A stretch of DNA of 8,199 nucleotides from an uncultured Eubacteriales bacterium (GCA_900552015.1 URXY01000069.1:1-8199), one strand, 5' to 3'; counted from the first letter of the stretch, positions 1 to 6,492 are shown. Translations and numbers: made by a program. The notes: generated from the letters alone by a model not told the origin.

Positions 1-48
1 AAGTTTCGTTGTTTAATTTACAAGGTGCACGCTCCATTCGCGGAACAG

Positions 49-63
49 GTGTTATCTTAACAC
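49..63. promoter_or_regulatory. Operator-like palindrome over the leftward -10 box
   Basis: GTGTTA-TCT-TAACAC is a perfect 6+6 inverted repeat with a 3-base centre. It contains the whole -10 element of the leftward promoter. A protein bound here would block that promoter and lies about 80-90 bases upstream of the rightward one. I cannot assign it to a regulator family with confidence. It does not match the Fur, NrdR or standard Rex boxes. Confidence 0.45.
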
Positions 64-82
64 TATAGGCGCTGATTGTCAA
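54..82 (-). promoter_or_regulatory. Divergent promoter firing left, out of the window
   Basis: On the minus strand a perfect TTGACA -35 box (plus-strand 77-82) is followed after exactly 17 bases by TAAGAT (plus-strand 54-59, 4 of 6 to TATAAT). Transcription would begin near position 47 and run out of the left edge. The gene it serves lies outside the window, so its nature is unknown. A 15-base palindrome covers the -10 box. Confidence 0.6.
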
Positions 83-139
83 CACCTTTTTTCAATTTTT
101 TTGGAATTATTTTAAGAGCGCTTTTTTCGCCACGGATAG

Positions 140-168
140 AAGACAAATCCTCCACTCAGTGTTATAAT
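140..168 (+). promoter_or_regulatory. Promoter of the ATPase-CmpB operon
   Basis: AAGACA (140-145, 4 of 6 to TTGACA) is followed after 17 bases by a perfect TATAAT (163-168). The predicted start of transcription near 175 leaves a leader of about 36 bases before the TTG start at 211. Because the promoter lies inside the longest possible open reading frame, which begins at 76, it argues against that longer frame being translated. Confidence 0.7.
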
Positions 169-195
169 AAGGTATCTATTTCCACTTTTTACGTT

Positions 196-201
196 AGGGG
201 G
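196..201 (+). promoter_or_regulatory. Ribosome binding site that selects the TTG start at 211
   Basis: AGGGGG stands 9 bases before TTG at 211. The ATG at 226 has no purine-rich stretch at a normal distance, and the ATG at 76 lies upstream of the promoter. This site therefore supports a non-ATG start. Confidence 0.65.
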
Positions 202-210
202 TGTTTCAGC

Positions 211-2268
211 TTGCAGTTTCACCGCATGGTCGCGACCTTTGGGAAGCTCGATTACCGTGCGATCACATTTGAAAACGGGCTCAATATCATTGAAGCGCCG
301 AACGAGTCAGGCAAATCCACGCTGCTCGCATTCCTGCGTGTCATGCTCTACGGTTTTCCAGCGCGCGAGCGCGGTGCATTTGCGGACAAGAACCGCTACG
401 CTCCCTGGTCGCTCGCGCCCATGCAGGGTACACTGGAGCTCACCTGTCGCTCTGGTGATCTCACGCTTACACGCGACACAGTTCGCGCAGGCGACCCAAT
501 GGGCCGCTTTTCCGCCGTCTACACCGGCAGCGGCGAAGCGATTCCCTTCCTCACTGCCGAGGATGCGGGTGAAGCGCTGCTCGGCGTACCGCGCGAGGTC
601 TACGAGCGCAGCGCATTCATTCGTCAGAGCGGTCTGACGGTCGACGCAAGCGCCGAGCTCGAGCGCCGCATCGCCGCGCTCATCACGACCAGCGAGGAGG
701 GCGCATCCTACACAGACGCTGTCAAGGCGCTCAAAAAGCAGCTCAACGAGCGCAAATACAACAAGTCCGGCCGCATCCCCGTGTTAGAAGCAGAGATCGA
801 CGATCTGACACGCTCTCTTGATGAGCTGGGACAGTTCGAAGCGCGCAAACGGGAAACGGAGTCCTCGCTCTCTGCCCTCGACGGCGAAGAAGCCGCGCTC
901 CGTGCCGGACTCCGCACGCATGACATCTGCGACGCACAGGAACGGCTGGAAGCCGTCTCCCGCGCCAAGGCTGCCGCGGATGAAGCTGCTCGCGCGGCTG
1001 AGCGTGCACAGCGCGCCATCGAACTGAGTGCCTGTCCTTCGCGTGAAGTGCTCGCGCAGGGCCGCGCCGTGCAGGAAGCGCTCAAAGGCCGCAAGGCCGA
1101 GATCGACCGCGCCGAGATCGTCTGCGAGGACGCCGAGACAGTTCTCCGCACCTTCGATGCTCATAACAGCGCTCCCTCGTCATCACCTATATATTATGTG
1201 TGCAGTGTGATCGGCACGTTGTCGCTCTTCGCACTTCTTGCCTGTCTTCTCTTGAAGACGCCGCTTCTCTATGCTATTATATTGTTTTCTACCGCGGCAG
1301 CCAGTACTATCGCCGTCGCTATGCTGCGTGCAAAGCAGCGCAGCGCCTTTCTCGCTTACGATGCACAGCGCCGCGAACTCCTCGACGCATCGAAACGCGC
1401 TACAGCCGCAAGAGATGCTCTCCTCGCTTCTTATGACGATGCCGTCGCCGCGCTGCTCGCACTCATTCCGGCAGGCAGCCTTTCCCGCGTGACCGCGTAC
1501 ATTACCGACGCGTCTGCGCAGTACGATACGCTCGACATTCTCACGCGCAAGGCGCGCGAAGCGCGGGCTCGATACGAGCTTCTCCACGCGCAGCGCCCCA
1601 CGCTGCAAGTTCCTGACACACCAGTCGAGCGTCCTACACGCTCTCGCGCAGAGCTTCAGGATGCGCTCGCGGAGCTTTCCGAGCGCCGCCGCGCCTTGCA
1701 GAGCGAGCTCGACCGGGCCGCCGGTCTCTGTCATGCCGTCGGCGAGCGTGAGGCGTTCGAGACTCAGCTCGCACAAAAGCGTGAAGCGCTTTCTCAGGCA
1801 CAGGCAGAATACGATGCCATCGCCCTCGCGATGGATACCCTGCAAAGCGCCAATACCGCGCTGCAAAGCCGCTTCTCTCCCACGCTTAGCCGCCGTGCAG
1901 GCGAACTTTTCTCCCGCCTGACAGGCGGCAAATACGGGCAGGTCCTGCTCGACCGAGATCTCAGCGCGCAGGCGGGCGAGTCAGGTGAGATCGTCGCACA
2001 CGATGCACAGCTCTTGAGCCTTGGCGCGCTCGACCAGCTGTATCTTGCCGTGCGTCTTGCCATCTGCGAGACTGTCCTGCCCGGCAGCGACCCTATCCCT
2101 CTCGTGCTGGATGACGCACTCGTCCGCTTCGACGACGCGCGCTGCCGCGCCGCGCTCGACCTCTTATATGAAGAGAGCAAAACGCGTCAGATCCTGCTCT
2201 TTACCTGTCAGCACCGTGAAGCCGCCTACCTCTTAGACCGCAGTGGTGTCACGATCCTCAGCCTGTAA
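211..2268 (+). CDS. YhaN-like SMC/RecN-family ATPase with a central membrane hairpin
   Basis: This is an ABC/SMC-type ATPase of 685 residues. Seen: an N-terminal half-domain with Walker A APNESGKST (29-37) and a Q-loop-like FIRQSGL (136-142); a long charged helical arm; two adjacent hydrophobic segments (about 327-348 and 352-373); a second coiled arm (about 374-555); then an ABC-signature-like LSLGALDQL (602-610), Walker B LVLDD (631-635) with FDD after it, and a switch His (668). This layout resembles B. subtilis YhaN, although this protein is shorter. Such ATPases are usually linked to DNA repair with an SbcD/YhaO-type nuclease, but none is visible here. The TTG start is chosen from the ribosome site and the family-like N-terminus (QFHRMVATFGKL). 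The arms should lie in the cytoplasm, tethered by the hairpin. DNA metabolism is an inference. The partner gene starts 27 bases downstream. Confidence 0.85.
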   Translation: MQFHRMVATFGKLDYRAITFENGLNIIEAPNESGKSTLLAFLRVMLYGFPARERGAFADKNRYAPWSLAPMQGTLELTCRSGDLTLTRDTVRAGDPMGRFSAVYTGSGEAIPFLTAEDAGEALLGVPREVYERSAFIRQSGLTVDASAELERRIAALITTSEEGASYTDAVKALKKQLNERKYNKSGRIPVLEAEIDDLTRSLDELGQFEARKRETESSLSALDGEEAALRAGLRTHDICDAQERLEAVSRAKAAADEAARAAERAQRAIELSACPSREVLAQGRAVQEALKGRKAEIDRAEIVCEDAETVLRTFDAHNSAPSSSPIYYVCSVIGTLSLFALLACLLLKTPLLYAIILFSTAAASTIAVAMLRAKQRSAFLAYDAQRRELLDASKRATAARDALLASYDDAVAALLALIPAGSLSRVTAYITDASAQYDTLDILTRKAREARARYELLHAQRPTLQVPDTPVERPTRSRAELQDALAELSERRRALQSELDRAAGLCHAVGEREAFETQLAQKREALSQAQAEYDAIALAMDTLQSANTALQSRFSPTLSRRAGELFSRLTGGKYGQVLLDRDLSAQAGESGEIVAHDAQLLSLGALDQLYLAVRLAICETVLPGSDPIPLVLDDALVRFDDARCRAALDLLYEESKTRQILLFTCQHREAAYLLDRSGVTILSL

Positions 2269-2295
2269 CCTATTTTGTTAAAAGGAGAATACCTC

Positions 2296-3135
2296 ATGTC
2301 CACACTGCAAGCCCTCCCCCTGCCGTCCAATTTTGAGGACCTCTGTGAGCTGTTTCTGCTCTACATCGCCTACAGCACGCTCGGCTGGTGCGGCGAAATG
2401 CTGTACTGCTCCATCCCCAAGGGTCACATCTGTGAAAAGAGAGGCTTTCTCAACGGCTTCCTCTGCCCCATCTATGGTCACGGCGCACTGCTCGTGCTCT
2501 ACTGTCTGCACGGCGGCTTCAAAAATCCGGTGCTGACGTTCATCTTCGGTGCGATCGTCACGTCGATCCTCGAATACTTCACAAGCTGGATCATGGAAAG
2601 GCTCTTCCACATGCGCTGGTGGGACTACTCTCATTATAAGTTCCAGATCAATGGCCGCGTCTGCCTTCTGAACTCCACGTGCTTCGGCCTTGCGTGCGTG
2701 CTGCTGTGCCATCTTGTCCAGCCGTGGCTGTGGGCGCACATCACAGGTCTCGGCGCGGCCATCACCGTGCCGCTCGCCTCATTCATCTTCGGCATTTACC
2801 TCATGGACACGATCCTTTCCTTCCGCAGCGCCATCCAGCTCAGCTCTCAGATGGGCAAGCTGCGTGAGCTGCAAACAGAGCTCAAGGACTACGTTGCCGA
2901 AAAGCGTGAGGAGAGCCAGGAGCGCAAAGTCGAGCGCCGCGCCGAGGTGCGCGAGCGCGCCCGTATGCTGCGTGACAGCGCCGATATCTTCGAGCGCCGC
3001 CTGCTCCACTCCCACCCCGATATCCGCAAGTCGCGCGAGGACCTGCTCGCCGCGATCCGCGCCCGCCTGAACGATAGCGAGGCCGAGGCCAAAAAGGCCG
3101 CCGACGAAATGTTCGGCAGCGAACACAAGGCATAA
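2296..3135 (+). CDS. CmpB-type (PF06541-like) putative ABC-transporter membrane protein
   Basis: A 279-residue integral membrane protein. About five hydrophobic segments are visible (roughly 18-37, 54-72, 78-98, 123-143, 153-173). Family-like conserved stretches are WCGEM (31-35), RGFLNG and CPIYGHGA (49-64), and a LEYFTSWIMER...WWDYS...INGR block (92-121). This pattern matches the family annotated as putative ABC-transporter type IV, whose function is poorly known. From about 183 to 279 the protein becomes a highly charged Arg/Glu/Ala-rich helix, probably a cytoplasmic coiled coil. The ATG at 2296 is chosen over 2275 because AAAGGAG (2281-2287) stands 8 bases before it. It follows the ATPase by 27 bases without a terminator, so the two are probably one operon. 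It may be a membrane partner of the ATPase, but that is inference. Confidence 0.8.
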   Translation: MSTLQALPLPSNFEDLCELFLLYIAYSTLGWCGEMLYCSIPKGHICEKRGFLNGFLCPIYGHGALLVLYCLHGGFKNPVLTFIFGAIVTSILEYFTSWIMERLFHMRWWDYSHYKFQINGRVCLLNSTCFGLACVLLCHLVQPWLWAHITGLGAAITVPLASFIFGIYLMDTILSFRSAIQLSSQMGKLRELQTELKDYVAEKREESQERKVERRAEVRERARMLRDSADIFERRLLHSHPDIRKSREDLLAAIRARLNDSEAEAKKAADEMFGSEHKA

Positions 3136-3154
3136 TTTGTCTGCCCACTCCCTG

Positions 3155-3183
3155 TTGACTTCACGTTCTGACTGGTATACACT
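3155..3183 (+). promoter_or_regulatory. Probable promoter of the Mrp gene
   Basis: TTGACT (3155-3160, 5 of 6) is followed after 17 bases by TACACT (3178-3183, 4 of 6). An alternative is an extended -10 TGGTATACA at 3173-3181, with only 15 bases between TATACA and the -35. Either gives a leader of about 30-35 bases. There is no terminator after the CmpB-like gene, so read-through from upstream is also possible. Confidence 0.5.
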
Positions 3184-3221
3184 GTTGCAAAATCCACCCG
3201 GCAAAGGAGATATCACAAACT

Positions 3222-4058
3222 ATGAGCGAATGTACGCATAATTGCTCCACCTGCGGCGAGAGCTGCGCGGAACGTGCAACGCCGCAGTCGCTGCGCAAAG
3301 CGCCGCATCCGGAGAGCCGCATTGGCAAGGTGTTCGGCGTCGTGTCCGGCAAGGGCGGCGTGGGCAAGTCGATGGTCACGAGCCAGCTTGCCGTCACCAT
3401 GCACCGCCGCGGTTTCAAGGTCGGCGTCATGGACGCCGACATCACGGGTCCCTCCATCCCCAAGGCCTTCGGCGTGCACGACAAGGCCGTCGGCTCACAG
3501 ACGGGCCTTTACCCGTGTGCCAGCCGCACAGGCGTCGAGCTGATGTCCATCAACCTGCTGCTCGAAGACGAGACCGATCCCGTCATTTGGCGCGGCCCTG
3601 TCATCGGCGGTGTTGTCCAGCAGTTCTGGACGGATGTCGTTTGGGATGTCGACTATCTCTTCGTCGATATGCCTCCCGGCACGGGCGACGTGCCGCTGAG
3701 CGTCTTCCAGTCTATCCCGCTCGACGGTATCGTCATCGTCACCTCCCCGCAGGACCTCGTCTCCATGGTCGTTGAAAAGGCCGTGAAGATGGCCGAGAAG
3801 ATGGATATCCCCATCGTCGGTCTCGTGGAGAACATGAGCTACGTCGCCTGCCCCGACTGCGGCAAGAAGATCTACCTCTTCGGCGAAGGCAAGAGCGAGC
3901 AGGCCGCCAAGCGCCATTGTCTCCCCCTCCTTGCGCAGATGCCTATCGATCCCGCGCTCGCGTCTCTCGCGGACGAGGGCCGTATCGAGGACTTCGAAGG
4001 AAGCTGGCTCTCCCCCGTCGCCGACGCGCTCGAAAAAGCAGAAAAGCGCGCCGAATAA
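3222..4058 (+). CDS. mrp: Mrp/NBP35-family ATPase, iron-sulphur cluster carrier
   Basis: A 278-residue cytoplasmic P-loop ATPase of the MinD/Mrp (ApbC/Nbp35) family, which holds a [4Fe-4S] cluster at a dimer interface and passes it to target proteins. Seen: a deviant Walker A GKGGVGKS (43-50), a switch I-like DADITGPSIP (71-80), a switch II-like DMPPGTGD (149-156) and the cluster-binding CPDC (210-213), all intact. A short N-terminal extension carries four cysteines (4, 8, 11, 15), as in Mrp proteins of many anaerobic Firmicutes. It may hold a second cluster, as in eukaryotic Nbp35, but the spacing differs. AGGAG at 3205-3209 is 12 bases before the ATG, slightly long. The gene ends at a two-way terminator. 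Its clients are unknown. Fe-S supply fits an anaerobic lifestyle, but no client gene is identified nearby. Confidence 0.93.
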   Translation: MSECTHNCSTCGESCAERATPQSLRKAPHPESRIGKVFGVVSGKGGVGKSMVTSQLAVTMHRRGFKVGVMDADITGPSIPKAFGVHDKAVGSQTGLYPCASRTGVELMSINLLLEDETDPVIWRGPVIGGVVQQFWTDVVWDVDYLFVDMPPGTGDVPLSVFQSIPLDGIVIVTSPQDLVSMVVEKAVKMAEKMDIPIVGLVENMSYVACPDCGKKIYLFGEGKSEQAAKRHCLPLLAQMPIDPALASLADEGRIEDFEGSWLSPVADALEKAEKRAE

Positions 4059-4071
4059 CTGAACACTTACA

Positions 4072-4105
4072 AAAAAATCGCGCCTCCTTCGAGGTGCGAT
4101 TTTTT
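4072..4105. terminator. Bidirectional intrinsic terminator between convergent genes
   Basis: A 9-bp stem (4078-4086 with 4091-4099, one G-T pair) closes a CTTC loop. It is flanked by an A-tract on the left (4071-4077) and a T-tract on the right (4100-4105), which also pair with each other. It therefore reads as hairpin plus U-tract on both strands. It serves the Mrp gene from the left, 14 bases after its stop, and the CofE-like gene from the right, 19 bases after its stop. Confidence 0.92.
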
Positions 4106-4123
4106 ATCTTCTATTCTATCTAA

Positions 4124-5317
4124 TTAGTCGTTGGAGTAGTTGTCGAAGTAGCCCTGGATGTAGACGATGGGCGTGCCCTTGTCGCCGCTGCCGCTCGTGA
4201 GGTCGCAGAGAGAACCGATGAGGTCGGTCAGGCGGCGGGGCGTCGTGCCCTCGGACACCATGTTGCCGACCAGGCTCTCGCTGGTCTTCTCGCGGATGCG
4301 CTCTTCGATGGCTTCCTTCAGCGCCTCGCCCTTGAGATCGCCGAAGTCATTGTCGGCGAGGTACTTGAGCTTCAGCTCGTTCGGCGTGCCGACAAGGCCC
4401 TTGGTGTAGCCGGGGGAGACGACGGGGTCAGCGAGCTCCCAGATCTTGCCGACGGGGTCTTTGAACGCACCGTCGCCGTAGACCATGGCCTCGATGTGCT
4501 TGCCGCTGGCCTTGCTGAGTCTCTCGCCCATCTCCTCAGCAACGGCCATGCAGTCGCGCGGGAAGAGCTTAACGGTCTCCTCGGTCGCCTTGTTGGAGCC
4601 GAGCAGTCCGTATTCGGCGTTGTAGCCGCTGCCGTCGACGCTTCTGTTGAGCAGATCGTCGAGGCCGAGCACCACGCGGGCGCCAGCGGCCTTGAGCAGG
4701 CGCTTGCTGCGCGCGCGGGTGTGGATGTCGCAGGTGATGACGGCGTCGGTGTAGTCGCACAGCGTCTGCACGCGATTGCCGAAGATGACCTCGACCTCAG
4801 CGCCGGCGTCGGTGATGATGCCGGAGTAGAAGTCGATGTAGTCGACGCCCGTGAACGGGTGCACCGCCGCGCCGAATTTCTTGCGGAATTGTTCGAGCGT
4901 CAGAACATCGCTGTACGGGTCGACGCCCGCCTCGTCGAGCTTGTCCCAGTCGACAAGGCCGTTGCCCACCTCGTCGGAGGGGTAGGAGAGCAGCAGCACG
5001 ATCTTCTTGCAGCCCATGGCCATGCCGCGCAGCAGCAGGGAGAAGCGGTTGCGGCTTAGGATGGGGAACGCGACGCCCACGGTGCCTCCGCCGGTCTTTT
5101 CGCGCACGTCTTTCGCGATCTGGTCGAGCGTTGCGTAGTTGCCCTGCGCACGCGCCACAACGGATTCCGTCACGGCGACGACGTCGCGGTCGCGCGGCTC
5201 GATGCCCGCTTCCTTCCACGCTTCCATCACGGAAGCGGCAGCGACCTCAGCAATGTTGTCTCCCTCGCGGATGATGGGCGCGCGCACGCCGCGCACGACA
5301 GTACCGATCGTTCTCAT
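4124..5317 (-). CDS. CofE-like protein, coenzyme F420-0:L-glutamate ligase family
   Basis: A 397-residue soluble protein without signal peptide or membrane segment. The sequence resembles the F420-0:gamma-glutamyl ligase family (PF01996) in its longer Firmicutes form. Recognisable blocks are DRDVVAVTESVVARAQGN (43-60), the Gly-rich GYNAEYGLLGSNKATEE (231-247) and VYGDGAFKDPVGKIWELADP (279-298). True CofE adds glutamate to coenzyme F420 using GTP and a divalent metal. Most Firmicutes do not make F420, and nothing else from that pathway is here, so the substrate is probably another acid or peptide. This is inference. The start at 5317 is set by AAGGAG (plus-strand 5324-5329), 6 bases upstream; a longer frame from 5338 would put its start upstream of that site. 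The gene is divergent from a LysR regulator, a common sign that the regulator controls it. Confidence 0.75.
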   Translation of the reverse strand: MRTIGTVVRGVRAPIIREGDNIAEVAAASVMEAWKEAGIEPRDRDVVAVTESVVARAQGNYATLDQIAKDVREKTGGGTVGVAFPILSRNRFSLLLRGMAMGCKKIVLLLSYPSDEVGNGLVDWDKLDEAGVDPYSDVLTLEQFRKKFGAAVHPFTGVDYIDFYSGIITDAGAEVEVIFGNRVQTLCDYTDAVITCDIHTRARSKRLLKAAGARVVLGLDDLLNRSVDGSGYNAEYGLLGSNKATEETVKLFPRDCMAVAEEMGERLSKASGKHIEAMVYGDGAFKDPVGKIWELADPVVSPGYTKGLVGTPNELKLKYLADNDFGDLKGEALKEAIEERIREKTSESLVGNMVSEGTTPRRLTDLIGSLCDLTSGSGDKGTPIVYIQGYFDNYSND

Positions 5318-5380
5318 AGCATTCTCCTTCAATATCACAATATATCATTATCGATTGGGTGATGAGCGAAGCCTCCGCTC

Positions 5381-5409
5381 TTGAAAGTCATACAGTTTTG
5401 TATTATAAT
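5381..5409 (+). promoter_or_regulatory. Promoter of the LysR-family gene
   Basis: TTGAAA (5381-5386, 5 of 6) is followed after exactly 17 bases by a perfect TATAAT (5404-5409). Transcription would begin near 5416 and give a leader of about 70 bases that contains a Fur box. It shares the palindromic -10 with the minus-strand promoter, so the two probably cannot be occupied by polymerase at once. Confidence 0.75.
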
Positions 5410-5430
5410 CACGGTATCGTGATAAGTAAA
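5402..5430 (-). promoter_or_regulatory. Probable promoter of the CofE-like gene
   Basis: On the minus strand TTTACT (plus-strand 5425-5430, 4 of 6 to TTGACA) is followed after 17 bases by a perfect TATAAT (5402-5407). The start of transcription would be near 5395, with a leader of roughly 78 bases. The -10 box overlaps that of the opposite promoter because ATTATAAT (5402-5409) is its own reverse complement. Confidence 0.55.
5408..5423. promoter_or_regulatory. Palindrome ATCACG-N4-CGTGAT, candidate operator
   Basis: A perfect 6+6 inverted repeat with a 4-base centre covers the predicted +1 of the LysR promoter and lies in the spacer of the opposite promoter. A bound protein could block both. 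Further ATCAC/GTGAT half-sites are at 5334-5338 and 5359-5363, as expected if a LysR-type tetramer contacted several sites. The two-fold axis gives T-N12-A rather than the classical T-N11-A LysR box, so the owner is uncertain. Confidence 0.5.
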
Positions 5431-5441
5431 GCATCGTTTTT

Positions 5442-5456
5442 TGATAATAATTATCA
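5442..5456. promoter_or_regulatory. Perfect 7-1-7 Fur box in the LysR leader
   Basis: TGATAAT-A-ATTATCA is identical to the 7-1-7 Fur box consensus known from Bacillus subtilis. It differs from the Zur (TCGTAAT) and PerR (TTATAAT) half-sites. It lies about 27-41 bases downstream of the predicted LysR start of transcription and 15 bases before its ribosome site. Bound Fur would therefore act as a roadblock. It also lies just upstream of the -35 of the minus-strand promoter. Confidence 0.75.
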
Positions 5457-5484
5457 TTCATTCTTATGTCAGGAGGGCCCGCCG

Positions 5485-6390
5485 ATGGTCAAACTGGAGC
5501 TCTACCGCGTTTTCCGCGAGGTCGCCGAGGCCGGCAACATTTCCCTCGCCGCCGAAAATCTCTACCTCTCGCAGTCCGCCGTCAGCCAGAGCGTCAAGCA
5601 GCTCGAGCAGCAGCTCGGCACACGCCTTTTCATCCGCTCGCCGCGCGGCGTCACGCTCACTGAGGACGGGCGGCTCCTCTTTGAATACGTCCGCAGCGCC
5701 ATCGGCCTTCTTGAAACGGGCGAGGACAAGCTCCAACAGACGCGCACGCTCCAGGCCGGCACGCTCGTGCTCGGCGCGAGCGACACCGTGACGAGCCAGT
5801 TCCTACTGCCGTACCTTGACGACTTTCACCGCCGCTATCCCAATATCCACATCCGCATCATCAGCGGCCGCAGCTACAAAGTGCTCGGCCTCCTGCGCGC
5901 CGGCCGGGTCGATATCGCCTTTGCCAGCGCTCCCGGCGACGCGGACGACTTAGAGCACGTCCCCTGCCTGCAAACGCACACCTGCTTTGTCGCCGCGCCG
6001 GACTATCCCTGCAACTTTTCCCATTCCTACACACCGGAGGAGATCGCCGCCTTCCCGCTCATCCTGCTCGAGCGCAAAGCCTCCTCGCGCACGTATCTGG
6101 AAAAGTACTTTCTTCAAAGCGGCGTCAAGCTCACGCCCGAGATCGAGCTCGGCGCGCGGAGCCTTCTTGTCGACCTTGCGAAGATCGGCTTCGGCGTCGC
6201 GGGCGTTACGCGCGAATTTGTCCAGAGCGAGCTTGCGCGCGGCGAGATTCGTGAGCTTGCAACATCGTTCGCCATCCCGCCGCGCAGCGTGGACCTGTGT
6301 ATGCTGCACAATGTGCCGCCCAGTGCCGCCACCCAGCGCTTTGCGCAGGACCTGCTTGAAAAAATGCAGGGCTTCCCGCATTCTGATTAA
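5485..6390 (+). CDS. LysR-family transcriptional regulator
   Basis: A 301-residue LysR-type regulator of normal length. Seen: an N-terminal winged helix-turn-helix (about 3-62) with the typical AGNISLAAENLYLSQSAVSQ recognition region (16-35), QLEQQLGTRLFIR (39-51) and VTLTEDG (56-62); a linker helix (about 63-89); then a periplasmic-binding-like effector domain from about 91, opening with GTLVLGASDT and including RAGRVDIAFAS (138-148). The ligand cannot be read from the sequence. The ATG at 5485 is chosen because AGGAGGG (5471-5477) stands 7 bases before it and the domain begins right there. It is divergent from the CofE-like gene, its probable target, and may autoregulate. A Fur box in its leader suggests repression when iron is plentiful. 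No strong terminator follows. Confidence 0.93.
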   Translation: MVKLELYRVFREVAEAGNISLAAENLYLSQSAVSQSVKQLEQQLGTRLFIRSPRGVTLTEDGRLLFEYVRSAIGLLETGEDKLQQTRTLQAGTLVLGASDTVTSQFLLPYLDDFHRRYPNIHIRIISGRSYKVLGLLRAGRVDIAFASAPGDADDLEHVPCLQTHTCFVAAPDYPCNFSHSYTPEEIAAFPLILLERKASSRTYLEKYFLQSGVKLTPEIELGARSLLVDLAKIGFGVAGVTREFVQSELARGEIRELATSFAIPPRSVDLCMLHNVPPSAATQRFAQDLLEKMQGFPHSD

Positions 6391-6463
6391 CTTTTTGCAA
6401 GTCCACCGTCATCTTGTACGATATTTTGCATCAAACTCTTCATTTTCTTCCCAGATCCTTCCA

Positions 6464-6492
6464 TTGATTTCTCTCTGCGGCCATGGTATCCT
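6464..6492 (+). promoter_or_regulatory. Probable promoter of the riboswitch-symporter unit
   Basis: TTGATT (6464-6469, 4 of 6) is followed after 17 bases by TATCCT (6487-6492, 4 of 6). A TG one base before the -10 (6484-6485) makes it an extended -10 element. The predicted start near 6499 places the whole aptamer in the transcript and gives a leader of about 238 bases. Confidence 0.5.

Noticed and set aside
1..46. Short minus-strand open frame starting with ATG near 36 and running out of the window
   Set aside because: It has no ribosome site and only about 11 codons are visible, so it cannot be told from leader RNA.
1183..1866. Minus-strand open frame of 227 codons inside the ATPase gene
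   Set aside because: It has no recognisable domain or good ribosome site and is fully overlapped by the well-supported ATPase.
4496..5059. Plus-strand open frame of 187 codons inside the CofE-like gene
   Set aside because: Low-complexity Ala/Val/Asp/Gly translation with no domain. It mirrors the minus-strand gene, which has family motifs and a ribosome site.
6363..6396. Hairpin AATGC-A-GGG/CCC-GCATT over the end of the LysR gene, with a T-run at 6392-6396, considered as a terminator
   Set aside because: The T-run begins about 10 bases after the stem, the stem has a bulge and the T-run is short. I would not call it a functional terminator.
6395..6422. TTGCAA-16-TACGAT as an alternative promoter for the symporter unit
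   Set aside because: Its spacing and -10 are poorer than those of the extended -10 promoter at 6464-6492. It could still contribute weakly.
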